Origin: Brugia malayi
Lineage: Eukaryota > Nematoda > Chromadorea > Rhabditida > Onchocercidae
Assembly (NCBI RefSeq): GCF_000002995.4
Contig: NW_025062477.1
Location: 372,001-436,000 of the forward strand
Direction of reading: 5' to 3'
Length of the DNA stretch: 64,000 bases
The position numbers and the translations under genes were made by a program. Shown here piece by piece: positions 38,282 through 50,787 of the stretch. The notes under the pieces are model-generated. The model saw only the letters and a program-made list of their open reading frames with translations. It was not told the DNA's origin and did no database searches. How positions within the stretch are numbered: position 1 is the first letter of the stretch; the number at the start of each line of letters is the position of its first letter.

Positions 38282-41200
38282 TCATGAAAACAAATGATTT
38301 CGGGAGAAAGTTCGATGCACTGTATCATCTACATCAAGCTCATCAGCAAATCGCAATGCTTCGAAGCTTTGTGGTGTGAATGCGATTGTGTCACGTCGTT
38401 TTTTTTGATTGCAAAAATCAAAGCACAATGGATTGTATCGCACTTCATTCAAAATCTGCAGCAAATATTTTTGGCATTACGAGTGCACTTATTCGTTTAT
38501 CAAACAGTATTTTTAGGAGAGACAATGTTTCAGTGGATGGGACGTTATCTTCACAACAGTGCTATTTGTTTGTCCTAAAGATAATGCGCAAATATCTAAT
38601 GTCACTTTTGCGATAGGTGGTGATATCCTCTTGATTAAAGTTATGATCTGGAAGAGATGTACTTTAGTCTACTCGACAGTTAAGTTTGCTAGTTATTGTC
38701 CAACATTTGTCGATAATATTCCATAAATACAAAACCAAAAAAAAAGAATGAAAAGAACAAACCCCCATAATATCTTCCGAAGTTATATTGTCTTTCTCGG
38801 GATGTAATTCACGGATTGCAATAATAATTTTCAACATTTCGGTAAGTTCTATCTTAAAAAACTAAGTGATGTTCAGTATGATAACTTCAAATTGAAGTTC
38901 TAAGTTGACAACAAACTGTCTGCTAAGTTGTGGTACTAAATTGTTGATTTCATGCAATTATTTGGCGCTAATTTTTTGTTGTCAATAAAAGAGCAATTTT
39001 TTTTTTTCTCTTCACATTTATAGTTTAAAGATGGGATCTATTTGACCTAAATCAATAATAGTTGTCAAAAACTGCTTACACCACGTTGTTTTTCTTTCGA
39101 CATTTGTTGTCTACGCCAGGAAATTTTTCGGCCAAAATAATGAATTTTCATGAAAACAGCTCTCAGTTCTGAAGCTGCCAAATTACCGCACATGGACAAT
39201 ACCGCCAGACCTAAAATAATCAGCATTCATATTTTCCTCTCGTCCAATCCGGAATTTCTGTGTCATTCTAGTGTTTACTCAGTTATGTTGGATTTTTAAT
39301 AGTTTGTCCAGATAATTCACTGAGTTCCAATTTTAAAAAATAATTTCGTCTGGAAAATAACACAAATTATTTCAGATAAATAAAGCTGCGATAACTACTA
39401 TCACATCTGGAACATCTTATTATCATTATTATTTAAAATTTTCAATCGAGATTTAAATATATGAAAATTCTTGTTTATAAATTCTCAACGTTAAATATTT
39501 TCCTGTCTAGAATAATTATAGAAAGAGTATCAATTATTATAAATTGCTTAACAAATATTAGCATCAATTTTTATTAAATTGAAAAAAAAAAAAGTTTTAT
39601 TTACCAAATGTGACAAAGATTAAGATGTAGAAAAATGTCAAAATATTATTCAGATCGTTAGGCATTTCAGCCATTGTTAAATTGGCTACCAAATTGAATG
39701 TAACGAAAAATGCTTCTAAGAAACTTTTTTGACCACCTGAAAAAGGGCAAAAATTATGAGTAATTCTAAAACTATAGCTTTACCTCTAATAATTTTAGTT
39801 CAGTCAATTTTAACAACACTGAAAACGTATCCCTTAATGTTATTATCCAAATCCTAATGTATTTGAAATTGTATTAAATTCATAAATTAACCTTTAGGTT
39901 TAGAACTTATTTCATGTATTATTTAATTTTACATTTAAATACTAGCAATTAATTTAAGCGATATTTGATGACATCGTCTTACCAGCGACAGTATAACAAA
40001 CACCGCCAAGCATGCAAAAGACAAGTAAGATAGATGCATTGACGGATAACGGTAAACGGTTTACTTCATCATTGTCTTCCTTTATTGTCACCATCATTTC
40101 TTTACCTTTTCTTTTTCGTTTCCTGTATCAGATAAGATAAGTGTTATGCTGATAATTAGCTGATAATTCCAGGAAACTTTTAAAACTAGCAATGTTGTTA
40201 CCAAACAATCAACTATTTGAAATTATTCTCTTAGTAGAAATACTATAAGCATTGATTTTTCCTTCATGCTCAAATAGCGAATATTTTTTTCTTATTTGAA
40301 ATTATGAATTTCAATAACCGAATTTTGGATACATGAGGAATACCCTTCGTTTCCATTAGTTCCATAATAAGTTGCTTCTTCTCTGAACAACCGCATGCTT
40401 TTGCAATTTTATGCTTCATCACGCAATACTGCAATATTTCAAAGAGCACTCTTAATCCTATTTCTGAACAAAAATGAATGACAATTATTATGTCAAGCAA
40501 TAAAAAGAAAAAAAAAAAACAAAAAAAGAAGAGAAAAGTATTCTTTTCTTTTTTGAATTTGAAGGGAGGAACTTTTCCAAAAAGGAACTTCATTTCAAAG
40601 CAGTAAATATTGCTTATTTTTAATAATAATTCGAAATTTGCATGAATGATATATTACTTTTCGATAAAGTCGTAAAACGATATCAGATAAGAAACGTCCG
40701 ATATCAACCGCTGCTAGTACCATCAATGGAATACCCACTAATCCATAAACTATAGCAATAAACTGTCCAAATTTTGTCATCGGTACTGCTGATAAATAAC
40801 CCGTTGTTGTCTAAAATAAATAAAATATAGCTATTTGTGTGGATAAACATTGGATGCAATTAAAAATGAAATATGAAATGAAGTTTTAAGCATATACCAA
40901 AATTGACAAAGCATATAAAATTGATGGTACTGCTGTCCATTTTGGTAAAACCAATTCTTCAAGTTGATTAATATCGGGATTAAGCAGGAAATCGCGTGCT
41001 TCCATAAAGGATGATAACCTGCTAACAAATATGTCTTTCTTTTTTTTTCGGTAAACATTTTTATTAAACTAGCAAGTATGAAAAAAGGAAAGAGAGAGAG
41101 GGAGAAAAGAAAAAAGAAAATGAATTTGTTTGAATTAAATCTTTATTAGGAAGGAAAGAAGTTAATATAATTCTTTTCAATTATTATTTATTGTTTTTTT

Positions 41201-41746
41201 TTTTTTTTATTTTATTTTAGAAATATTTTGAGAGAATAAATTGAATACATTTACTTTGAGAGTGTTTGAAATAAATGCTGTCTAAAATGTGATCTTTTCG
41301 ATGCAATTGAGCATTCTTCACTTGAAATTTCAGCAATTTTCTGATACACATCACGAATGTTGGATAGTTTGATAAGTTGTTGCTCACGATCCGCATTATC
41401 TTCCACACTTTAGGATTAAATTTAGATTTTAATTCTTCAACAAGAATTAAATTTAATTTAATTTAAAATTTCAAACATTTTTAAAATTTTAGTGAATTTC
41501 TTCATGTGCAATTATTTAAAATAATTTCGATTACATTAACGAATAATTTATTTTAGAAAAATTTCACACAAATTAAATTTTATCATCAAACCAACAATTT
41601 AAATTAACTGTAAGAACACTACTGAGATCGTAAATTAACTGGCTGAAAAGACAAATTTCAAATTCAACAAACGTCGCAAATGTCCATGCTCCAGCCATTA
41701 GATACAAAAAAATGAAGAAGTATAAGCCACAATGTGGCAAAGCCAT
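38282..41746 (-). CDS. Two-pore-domain (K2P/TWK) channel subunit with atypical selectivity filters
   Basis: Complement exons 41673..41746, 41255..41407, 40898..41018, 40658..40810, 40319..40428, 39983..40122, 39605..39736, 39080..39210, 38763..38852 and 38282..38455 give 1278 nt, 425 residues. K2P architecture is clear: TM1 (LPHCGLYFFIFLYLMAGAW), an extracellular cap region (about 26-95), pore loop 1 after WTAVPSILYALSIL, TM2 (FIAIVYGLVGIPLMVLAAVD), a basic intracellular loop, TM3 (ASILLVFCMLGGVCYTVAG), pore loop 2, TM4 (FYILIFVTFGLAVLSMCGNL) and a cytoplasmic tail. The potassium filter T-x-G-Y/F-G is altered in both loops: TTTGYL at 117-122, and ANLTMA at 268-273 where TTIGFG is expected. 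The protein may conduct differently or not at all. ATG 41746 follows a TTTCAG acceptor by 9 bases. The donor at 40318 (GTTATT) is weak but is the only one in phase. Confidence 0.88.
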
Positions 41747-44700
41747 CTTTGTAAACTGAAATTTGAATGGGAAAATGAATAATACGAGAAAATGACAGTC
41801 ATATTTGACGATTGAAATAAATTTTAAGATGACAAAAGATGTCAAAAATCGTCAAAAGTCAAAACAAAATGTTTTTTTTTTTTCCTTTTCAACTGTTGTT
41901 ATGATTTGATTCATTGGTCTTGAGAAAAAAAAAAACCTTGGAGAATTATAAAATTTAGAATTAAATCTGAAAATTAACAACCTGCACAAGTTTTTGTCTG
42001 GAGAAGCAGAAGAAATTCGACATCTTTATTTTAGACGATTACTTTGATTATAATGAAATGAAAGCAATCCGTTACTCATCTGCAAATTATATTGCACCAA
42101 ATAATTTAATTACTAAATAATTTAATTAATCGCCAAAGATATGTATCAGCAAGCTTGAAGCTTTAACTTTAGTCAAATAGTGGAAAAAAAAAAAAAAAAA
42201 AAAAAACATTGTAAAAGAGTAAATAAAAGATTTGAAAATGAAAGCAAAGCACTGAAATGAGAGGGAGGGAATAACTGTGAAGGAAATTTTGCTCAAATTG
42301 GAATTGAAATAAAAGCTCAAATTTGTTGAATCAAAACAAATTAATCCATTATATTCCCCTACTGCTTCCTTGTGAAATTTCTGAAAAAAAAAAAAAACTG
42401 ATAGAATATTTTGCAGATATTAAAATGAAGAGAGGAAGATTTCACAAGAAGTGATAAATTAGAATCGAAATAAATTCAAATTTTTATTCCATAGGGGAAA
42501 TACCAAATGACTTCTGTGAAAAAGTCATTTTTAAAATTTAATTCCTGAATAGACCGAAACGAGAAAGTACATTCTATCAAATCAGAAAATTGCTTCGCTT
42601 TCTTAAATCATTCAATTTCTCTCTCTCTCTCTCTTTTTTTTTTTTTTTTTTGCTCTTTTTATTTGCAAAATTTTTGAGCAATTTTAACAAAAATTTTACG
42701 CATGTATTTTACCAATAGCTTTTTTGAATTGTTATCAGAACCGTTATCAGCGCAGAAAGATTGACAACAGTTTAAATCTAAAGTGTTATCGCACAAATCA
42801 TCTTGAAATGTTAGTTTCTAAGAGAAAATTAATCTTGAAATGCTACCAATAATTCTCGAGAAGGAATTATCGAGAAGCATATCACTGCTTCATCAGCAAA
42901 TAATGCCTTTAATAAATCATTTTCCAATAAAATATCGCACTCATAGTGATTTAGCTATGAAATTTTTTCTTTTTAGCCATTTTCAAACCACAAATTAAGT
43001 TTTTATTTGTTGGGTAAATTTATCATATAAAAACATAACTTCAACAGTTATTTTAAAGTTAAATTTAAAATGACACTTTTATTTGCAAGATGTAATTATT
43101 TCGTGAACTGTTTAAAACATTTTTATTTTAATTTGCTAAGTAATTTCATCATGCCATTTCTTATTCAAATAATAGTATGAAGTTTTCGAGAAAGAATGCT
43201 TAATTAATTTTCAATTTTTAATATTTCAATTTACCAAATTCAAAAATGAGCGCAAATGGTCGGATTGATGCGCATGTTTGAACATCGTTTTACAACAATT
43301 TGGTTGGACGTGGAACAATGACGTAGCAATAAGGAAGGCAACCAATGAGAGAGCAACACAAGACGGACGCTTGACGCTAACGCTGAGTGGTGCGACGCGG
43401 TCCGATCGACCATTTGTGAGGAGAGGTGACGACGAGGTGGCTGGGTACTTGTGTGGTTAGATTTATATTCTCGTAAGTTTATTCTCTAGAATATCAGTTC
43501 TTCGTTTTTTTTTTTTCCTTTGTGATTTCTCGGGAAAGCATTGAATGTGAAATTGTATCTTTTCGGGGTTTTTGTGTAGTTTAAGCTTTCAGAATTGGAA
43601 ATATTAATCGTAGATGATTGTTTGCTTTTTTTCATATTGATTTTAAACAGAAGTTGTGCATTTAATTCGTGAGAAATTTGCCATTTACAGCAAGTGTGTT
43701 GTGTGATGTTTTCGTGACGATTCAGCGGGCAAATTCGAGGAAAACTAGAAGAGGAAGAAAGAATTGAAGAAAAGTAAAGGATGAAGTAAGATTATAGGCA
43801 TACTTCCGGAATTGCTGGGGTAGCTTATCAGAGTTGTGAGATGTCTCATAATTGTGTTGTCTTGGAATTTCACGGGTCCCGACCTTATGAAAACAGGTAT
43901 AGGTGGTGATGGGTAGAATTATTAGTATTTTCTTTGAAATACGAAGTAGTGCAGTGTAAGTTGTACATTTTTGTTCCCATACATTGAGTATATATACTTT
44001 AAGTATTTCCAAATTTTATGTTTTCCATTGCTAGACCTAAATATAGGTAAAGAAGGCCCAAATGTTAGACATATACTCTTAAACGACGATTTAAGGTATG
44101 TGTGTGGGTGAAAGGACTGCTTGTTATATAATTCCGTGGAATATTTCTGTTTCGTGTAAGTAGTTGTAGTAATTGATTGAAATATCGGGTGTCACATCAT
44201 CTGGAAAAGTACACAGTGTTCCAAGAGATGAGTGAGTGGAACATTTTGGTTCAGTGAAATGCCATATCAGTAATAACTTATCTTCTCTTGATTATGTAGT
44301 GTGGGAATTATTATATCTTAGGACAGGTTTTCTGTGGTCTCTATCCATGGCCACGTATTTGTATATGTATGTGATTTTCACGTCAATCTAATTGTGTACT
44401 TCTGTCAGCGTAGTGCACACTTGACACGTTTTTTTTTTTTTTTTTACTGACGTTGTCGATTGGGAAATCAATATGTCAAGCGGCAGTTCTAAAAAAACTC
44501 TCATTCACATTTTGGCCTTTTTGTCTGGATACGTTTTTTGTTCCGATGATACTCCAAATCGATTTAGCATCATACTTAAGTTTTTTACATTCGCTTAAAT
44601 GCGTATGAATATTTGACTTTTTTTTGTTTCGCTTTTTTTGAGTTTTAGATTTTGCAGGTTAATTTTTAAATCTATGATTGATAGGCGAAATGAAGTATAA

Positions 44701-45226
44701 AAAAAAGGCGACTGCATAATTTAAAGAACTAAAACTTAAAAATAATGAGGTTTTGTTTCCTGCAAAAAAAGAAAAAAAAAACAAAAAAACAAAAAAGGTT
44801 AGAAAAATAAAACAAATTTAAGCCTAAGGTTTCAGCAATTCTTAAAGTTTCAATATTTAAATTTATTAATGTCACATTTCCTAAATCATCCAGAACGTAG
44901 AACGTTGATATGGGTACTTCGTATAGTAAACGGGTTTTAGATAAAATAAAAGCTATTTGATCTGTTTGTTGGCAACATTTTGCTTAAATTCGTAATGGGT
45001 ATGAAATGAGAATTTTTTTATTTGGCTTACATAGGAGGAAGAGGAAAAAAATTGAAAAAGGCAAAGCGAAATGAGATTTGGTGCGCGAAAGCAATTCAAC
45101 GTAGCATCTTGTTAGCTTTCTTCATGTATCATACAGTAGCACTATTTCCATATTTATTTATCTCCGAATTCTTTGAATAGGTATTGCAGAATTTGGGTAT
45201 TCCTAGCTATTTTGTGAATTTTCAGG
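41747..45226. other. Divergent promoter region, K2P and pdi-3 genes
   Basis: About 3.5 kb without accepted coding sequence. The K2P side is AT-rich with poly-A/T and a CT tract (42617-42650). A less AT-rich block at 43,260-43,470 is the probable pdi-3 promoter, followed by a GTAAGT donor at 43473. The AAAAAAC-rich stretch near 44,765-44,800 is simple sequence. Confidence 0.5.
43260..43472 (+). promoter_or_regulatory. Probable pdi-3 promoter and non-coding first exon with stress-element-like sites
   Basis: A GC-richer island in AT-rich sequence. It contains GGACGTGGAA (43306-43315), TGACGTAG (43319-43326) and CCAAT (43342-43346). The first two each differ by one base from the XBP1/ATF6-type element TGACGTGG/A, and ER chaperone genes are usually under unfolded-protein control. 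The island ends next to a GTAAGT donor (43473-43478), so it may also be a 5' UTR exon spliced to 45226. This is inference; no transcription start is visible. Confidence 0.4.
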
Positions 45227-48200
45227 ATGGCGCAGTTGAGGCTGTTTAATCATGCTTCGGTTTTGAATTTATTCTTATTACTGGTATTGCCGGTAGCAAA
45301 TGGCGATGGTGATGTGATGAAATTCACAGATGCTGATTTTAAGGAAGGAATCAAATCATATGATGTATTACTTGTGAAATTTTATGCACCATGGTGAGAG
45401 TATAGCAATTAATTATGCGATCCTTTGCTTTGTCCTTTTATGTCTGAATGATTTAATTTCTGGTGTGGTTTTTCCACTTGTTTGCAAAATTGCAGTCTTG
45501 TGTTTCGGATCCGATTTCTTTTTCTTGGCGGGTTGCTCCATGAAGTTTCCTTTTTTATTAGGCAATTTACTCTTGCATTTTGTAGATGAAAACTTATCTG
45601 TAACTTTGATACGAGTTTAAACTGCATTTATGGTTTTTTAGGTGTGGGCACTGCAAGAAACTGGCCCCAGAATTTGAGAAGGCAGCAACAAAACTTTTAC
45701 AAAATGATCCACCTATTCATTTAGCAGATGTGATTTTTTCTCTTTTGACTCAAATAGATGTCACATTTCATGAAGGATCCTTAAGCCAATAAGTTGTAGG
45801 GTATTAGTTTTCCGAAATTAAATCAGACGAGCTAAATAGATAATTGAGATTCATGGCTGTGATGAGGCGGAAAACCGAATCTTGATTAGTTCGTTGAATT
45901 AGTAAAAAACAACACAGTGATGGATGGTCGGCATTGATGACCAGGCGTTAATAGTTACTATTACATTTTAACAGAAATAATTATTAAAGGAATTTGAAGG
46001 AAAATAAAAATGTATGGGGTGGACTACAAAGTTGGGATTTAATGTTGCCTGCTTCTAAGCTTTTGGAAAACTAAGCATTGATATCTAATCATGGTAAAAT
46101 AGTGGTAATGGTGTGGCAGCGTAGAGATGGATATACATGAAACTTTTAGTTATTCATGCAAATACTGTCGTATCAAATGAGAAAAAATGGATTGTAAAAT
46201 GTGTAGTTCAACCAATAGTTTGTTTAAGAAAGCAATCCTGACGGCTTATATTAGTTTACCTGAGATAGATATAATTTGATTTTTTGGATTCAAACTTAGC
46301 TTCTCATCTCTATTTTTGATTAAAATAATTGCAAATGTTATTCTACGAAAATTGCAAGTTACAGGTTTTATTTTAAAGCAGAAATATTTTTTTTAGGTCG
46401 ATTGCACAGAGGAAAAGAAAATTTGCGATGAATTCAGTGTTAGTGGTTTTCCGACTTTAAAAATTTTCCGTAAGGGTGAACTGGCTCAGGATTATGATGG
46501 CCCACGAGTTGCAGAAGGTATTGTTAAATATATGCGAGGGCAAGCTGGTCCATCGGCTACAGAGATTAGGACACCACAAGAATTTGAGAAGATGTTGGGA
46601 GCCGACGATATTACTATTTGCGGTGAATTCTTTGCTATATTTTAGAGTCAAGATCTAAAATTTAGTCTCTGAGTTAGCCCTGCAGAACCGTCAAATAATT
46701 AGATGAAGTGATCTTGTTTTTTTTTTTTTTTTCCTGCATACGGCAGCTGGTCATCATAAAACTGTGAAGTATCAAAAACCATTTAATGAGGTTTACGTTT
46801 AGTATTACCTGGGAATTTGATTTTATTTTAACGTATTTTCAGGATTTTTCGAAGGAGACAGCAAGTTGAAGGATTCGTTTTTAAAAGTTGCAGACACAGA
46901 AAGAGATCGTTTCAAGTTTGTATGGACTTCAAATAAGCAAATTCTGGAATCAAAAGGATACAACGAGTTGGCGTTATTTTATTCCTTATATCGTTTAAAT
47001 CTTATTTGCTACATGTTATTATTGATTAGTTCTGGTGGCTTTCAGTGATATTGTTGCATACCAACCAAAGAAGTTTCACAATAAATTTGAACCGAGTGGA
47101 TTCAAATACGATGGGAATTACGACACAGACAAGATTAAAGAATTCCTTTTACACGAAACGTACGGTAATTTATTTTTAGTCCACCCTTTCCCTCCGTCTT
47201 CTAATCGTAGCTTAAAATTAAAGTGTAAGAAAATGTAAGAGTAGCTGGTCTAATTGCTTGGAAAGTCGATTATGCTTGAGATGGGACAAATGATTTGTCT
47301 AAATTTGTATGGAACTTCATAGGAATTCTCGTAAAAAGGCCATTGTGCTTTTATTTTTGTTTGATTTTCCAAACAATTTTTATCTGAACATAAGATTTGT
47401 AGGAATGGGCTTGTTGGTATACGAACCTCTGAAAATCGCTATCAGTTTGATCTGCTCCCAATGTTTGTTGTGTACAGCAAGATTGACTATGAATTGGATC
47501 CAAAAGGTCGTTTAGTTTTTTTTTTTTTTTTTCAGATGCGAACTTTTTTGCGCTTCTAAAATGTTACGACATCTCGTAAAATTGGATTTATTATAGTAGT
47601 TACCATTATTCTTTTTAGGGTCCAATTATTGGAGAAATCGTGTTCTTACAGTTGCAAAGGATTACAGAAGAAAAGCATATTTTGCTATAAGTAATAAGGA
47701 CGATTTCTCATTTGTAAGTATACGGTTATTATATTTTCAATTTAATCAGTTCTTTTCCTTTCATATGAGAAATTTTGTTCATGCCAGTCTTTTTCTTCGT
47801 ATTTCATTGTTGATTTTTCAAGTCGATGACAAGTTATTCGGTTAAAAGACACCCCTGTCCAATTTAATGGATTCGTTAGGTACAATTCAGCCCAGCGGTT
47901 ATTCAGTTGTGGTCAGTCTGGAATCTTTTCAGGCGATTGCGTTATTGAGGTGTGTCTTGATTTCAGGACCTTGATGAATTTGGCTTAGCTGGTCGTAAAG
48001 ATACTAAACCGCTTGTTGCAGCTCGTAGTAAGAAAGGCAAATTCTTCATGAAAGAAGAGTTCAGGTAATTGCTTTGATTACTGCAAATGTGTATTTTTTC
48101 ATGCTTTTTCTCATTTTTTATTGAAGCTGCCAAAAATAAAGTAGCTTGAATATGGCTATCTCTGCCAGCGACGACCAATTAAAGCTTCAAAAATTGGCAT

Positions 48201-50787
48201 GTGATTAGTTTTCCTGACATGTTATCTACATGAACATGTAAGGTTTGTAATCATCACCCGTGATAAATTGAGTGTAATTAGGTGATAACAAGTGCTTGAA
48301 GAAAGTACTCAACTTATAGTTAACAATAAAAAAATATAGTAGGAATAATTTTGAGACCTTGATTCATTTTACACAATTTTATTGGTGATCAAAAATGAAT
48401 AATTTCAGCGTGGAAAATTTGAGAAAATTTGTCGAAGACGTTATAAATGATAGATTAGAACCACATATGAAAAGCGAGGAACCACCGGAAGAACAGGGCG
48501 ATGTTAAGGTCTGTTCCCGTAATCCGGTTAAACTTTCAAATCCTTTAAAAATTAGCTGTAAGCAATATCACAAACGTTAATGTTCTCTCCATTTTTCAAC
48601 ATTAAAAAGGAAGTTAAGTGCATTTTATATTATCTAACCACTGATACTCTAGCTCACTTCCTTAGCATAATGGAATTATCTCCTCTTTAGCACAAATAGT
48701 CGGTCATTTTCATTGTGGTAATTTTGTTTCGTTTCGGTTACAATATGAACTTTTCATCACAATGAGGAATATTAGAACTTGGTTGTAAATGAAATTTCCT
48801 TGAACTCAGTAAGCATTGATATCATCTTTTGACTGAAAATGTTTAGGCGTATTTTCATTAGATTAATTTGACATTAAATTTCTATTTCCTACATTCTTAT
48901 TCAGTTAGGTTTCAAAAACTCCTGAGATAAAGAAAACTATGCATAGTCATAAATTCCTTTGTTTTCTTTTTTTTTTTTTTTTTATTATTATTTGCTCTTT
49001 TGCCGGTTATCGACTGTTAAAATACTAAACCAAACCTAAATTCTTTGAACTTGAGTCAGGTTAATTTCCGCGTTTATTATTTTTTTTATATTCCGAAAAG
49101 TTGTTCCACTTATTATTCTCAGGCGATGAAATTAGGAAAGCAGTATCTTGATAAATGGTAGTCGAATATCGTTTCTGTCGTGGATGCCCTTGTGATTATT
49201 TCAAATATTTTAGGTTGTTGTTGCTAAAACATTCCAAGAGATGGTTGTTGATGTGGAAAAGGATGTCCTGATCGAATTCTATGCTCCATGGTGTGGACAT
49301 TGCAAGGCACTAGCACCTAAATATGATGAATTAGGCCAGAAATTATCCGGCGAACCAGGTGTTGTTATTGCAAAAATGGATGCAACGGCTAATGATGTAC
49401 CGCCACCTTTCCAAGTGCAAGGGTAAGCTTTAACTATTTTTATGTTGCTTTAATTACATTATTTTTATTAATTTAAAAAGAAAATTATGGAAGTATGAAG
49501 TATTGTATATTGTAAACATTCGGTGGTGATTGTGTAAATACATGCTAATATAATCAGGATTTGGTTTATTTAAGTGCCTAGCTTGACCAAATAATAGAGT
49601 TCGATATACCTATAATTGTTTTCAGTTTGCTGTATTTCAGCACTGCTTAGTCGTTACCAGTGTATTCCATTATATTGTAATTAGGTTAGATTTTATTATG
49701 CAGTCTAAATATATTCCTCTTCTGCATCGCAGATGTAGAAATCCGTAAACGGTCATAATAATTTTGCATTCTTTGAGAGAGAATTAACCTGCATACAAAA
49801 TTTTCCTTATCACAGTTGAATTAGCAATCCTTACCTACAGTGGAAAACTTTTTCTTTTGAATCAGATGCTTCGATTCTTTTACCTGATTCAATGACTGTT
49901 CTCCACCATTCTATCAAACAAAGAATGTCGTTATGTCATACCATAACTCTCTTTTCATCATGTATATACTTATAGCTACTTGCCGCACACTGAATGAGAT
50001 TCAACTATACAGTTGATTACTGAGTGTCATTCCTGGCCGAGCTTATTTTTTATTCTTATTTCATCATTATATCTTTAAAACTTATTTCTTTATACCATTA
50101 CGACAACTATTGCTCCTCGTGATCTGTTTTCCGCACCACAAATTAATGATTCTGGGCTCTTGAACTTTCTTCGTTACTTTCTGCAAGCTTGAAATTTGGG
50201 ATTAATATAAAGCATAAGTTTGTAAAACAAATGATGATTCTACCTCATTTTTATCGATATGGTGAAACATAAATGATGACACTCATTTTTATCGTTATTC
50301 TTTGCATAAAATCCTTTGCAAGTATTTTTTCTCTGTCGTTTTGTCTGAAGGTTTCGCTCAGATTTGTAGTCTTCTCCATGAAAGTTCTTGGATTTTCACT
50401 CACTTCCGTTTCCTGTACATCATTTTCCGATTTCTTTCAGGTGTATTCTTTTGTCCTTAATAGTTCATTAAGTCATAGGCTGTAATGATGATATTGATGA
50501 AGTGACATGTATGGTATTTGATAAGGCTTTCACCACCAGTTCTTTTAGAATTAGGCTTTGTACCGGAGTGGTTGAAACCTCCTATTATATTGCTTTGATT
50601 TTTGTTTTTAAATTACAGGTTTCCAACCCTTTATTGGGTACCGAAGAATAGGAAGGATAAACCGGAACCATACTCTGGCGGTCGGGAAGTAGATGATTTT
50701 ATCAAATACATTGCTAAGCATGCAACGGAAGAATTGAAAGGATACAAAAGAGATGGAAAGCCGAAGAAGAAGAAGGAAGAATTATAA
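45227..50787 (+). CDS. pdi-3: Protein disulfide isomerase A3 / ERp57 (PDI-3)
   Basis: ER-lumen thiol-disulfide oxidoreductase that folds glycoproteins. Exons 45227..45393, 45642..45729, 46397..46622, 46843..46966, 47046..47159, 47403..47506, 47619..47713, 47967..48064, 48409..48508, 49214..49422 and 50619..50787 give 1494 nt, 497 residues, the usual ERp57 length. Seen: a signal peptide of about 26 residues (hydrophobic [12 protein letters not shown]), thioredoxin domain a with [18 protein letters not shown] (CGHC 57-60), b and b' domains, domain a' with [14 protein letters not shown] (CGHC 399-402), and C-terminal KEEL for ER retention after a Lys-rich stretch. [11 protein letters not shown] is an ERp57 signature. 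The exon 5 donor at 47160 (GTACGG) is used rather than the GT seven bases later, because only it keeps frame with [18 protein letters not shown] acceptor lies one base before the ATG. Confidence 0.97.

Noticed and set aside
43278..43460. 60-codon frame upstream of pdi-3
   Set aside because: GC-richer promoter island; no acceptor or donor makes it part of pdi-3 in frame, and the sequence resembles no protein.
47160..47167. Alternative pdi-3 exon 5 donor at GGTAATT
   Set aside because: It gives phase 1 and shifts the next exon out of the frame that matches the ERp57 b' domain.
50225..50350. Possible C/D snoRNA in pdi-3 intron 10 (two ATGATGA words)
   Set aside because: The nearest CTGA is about 110 bases away and no terminal stem forms.
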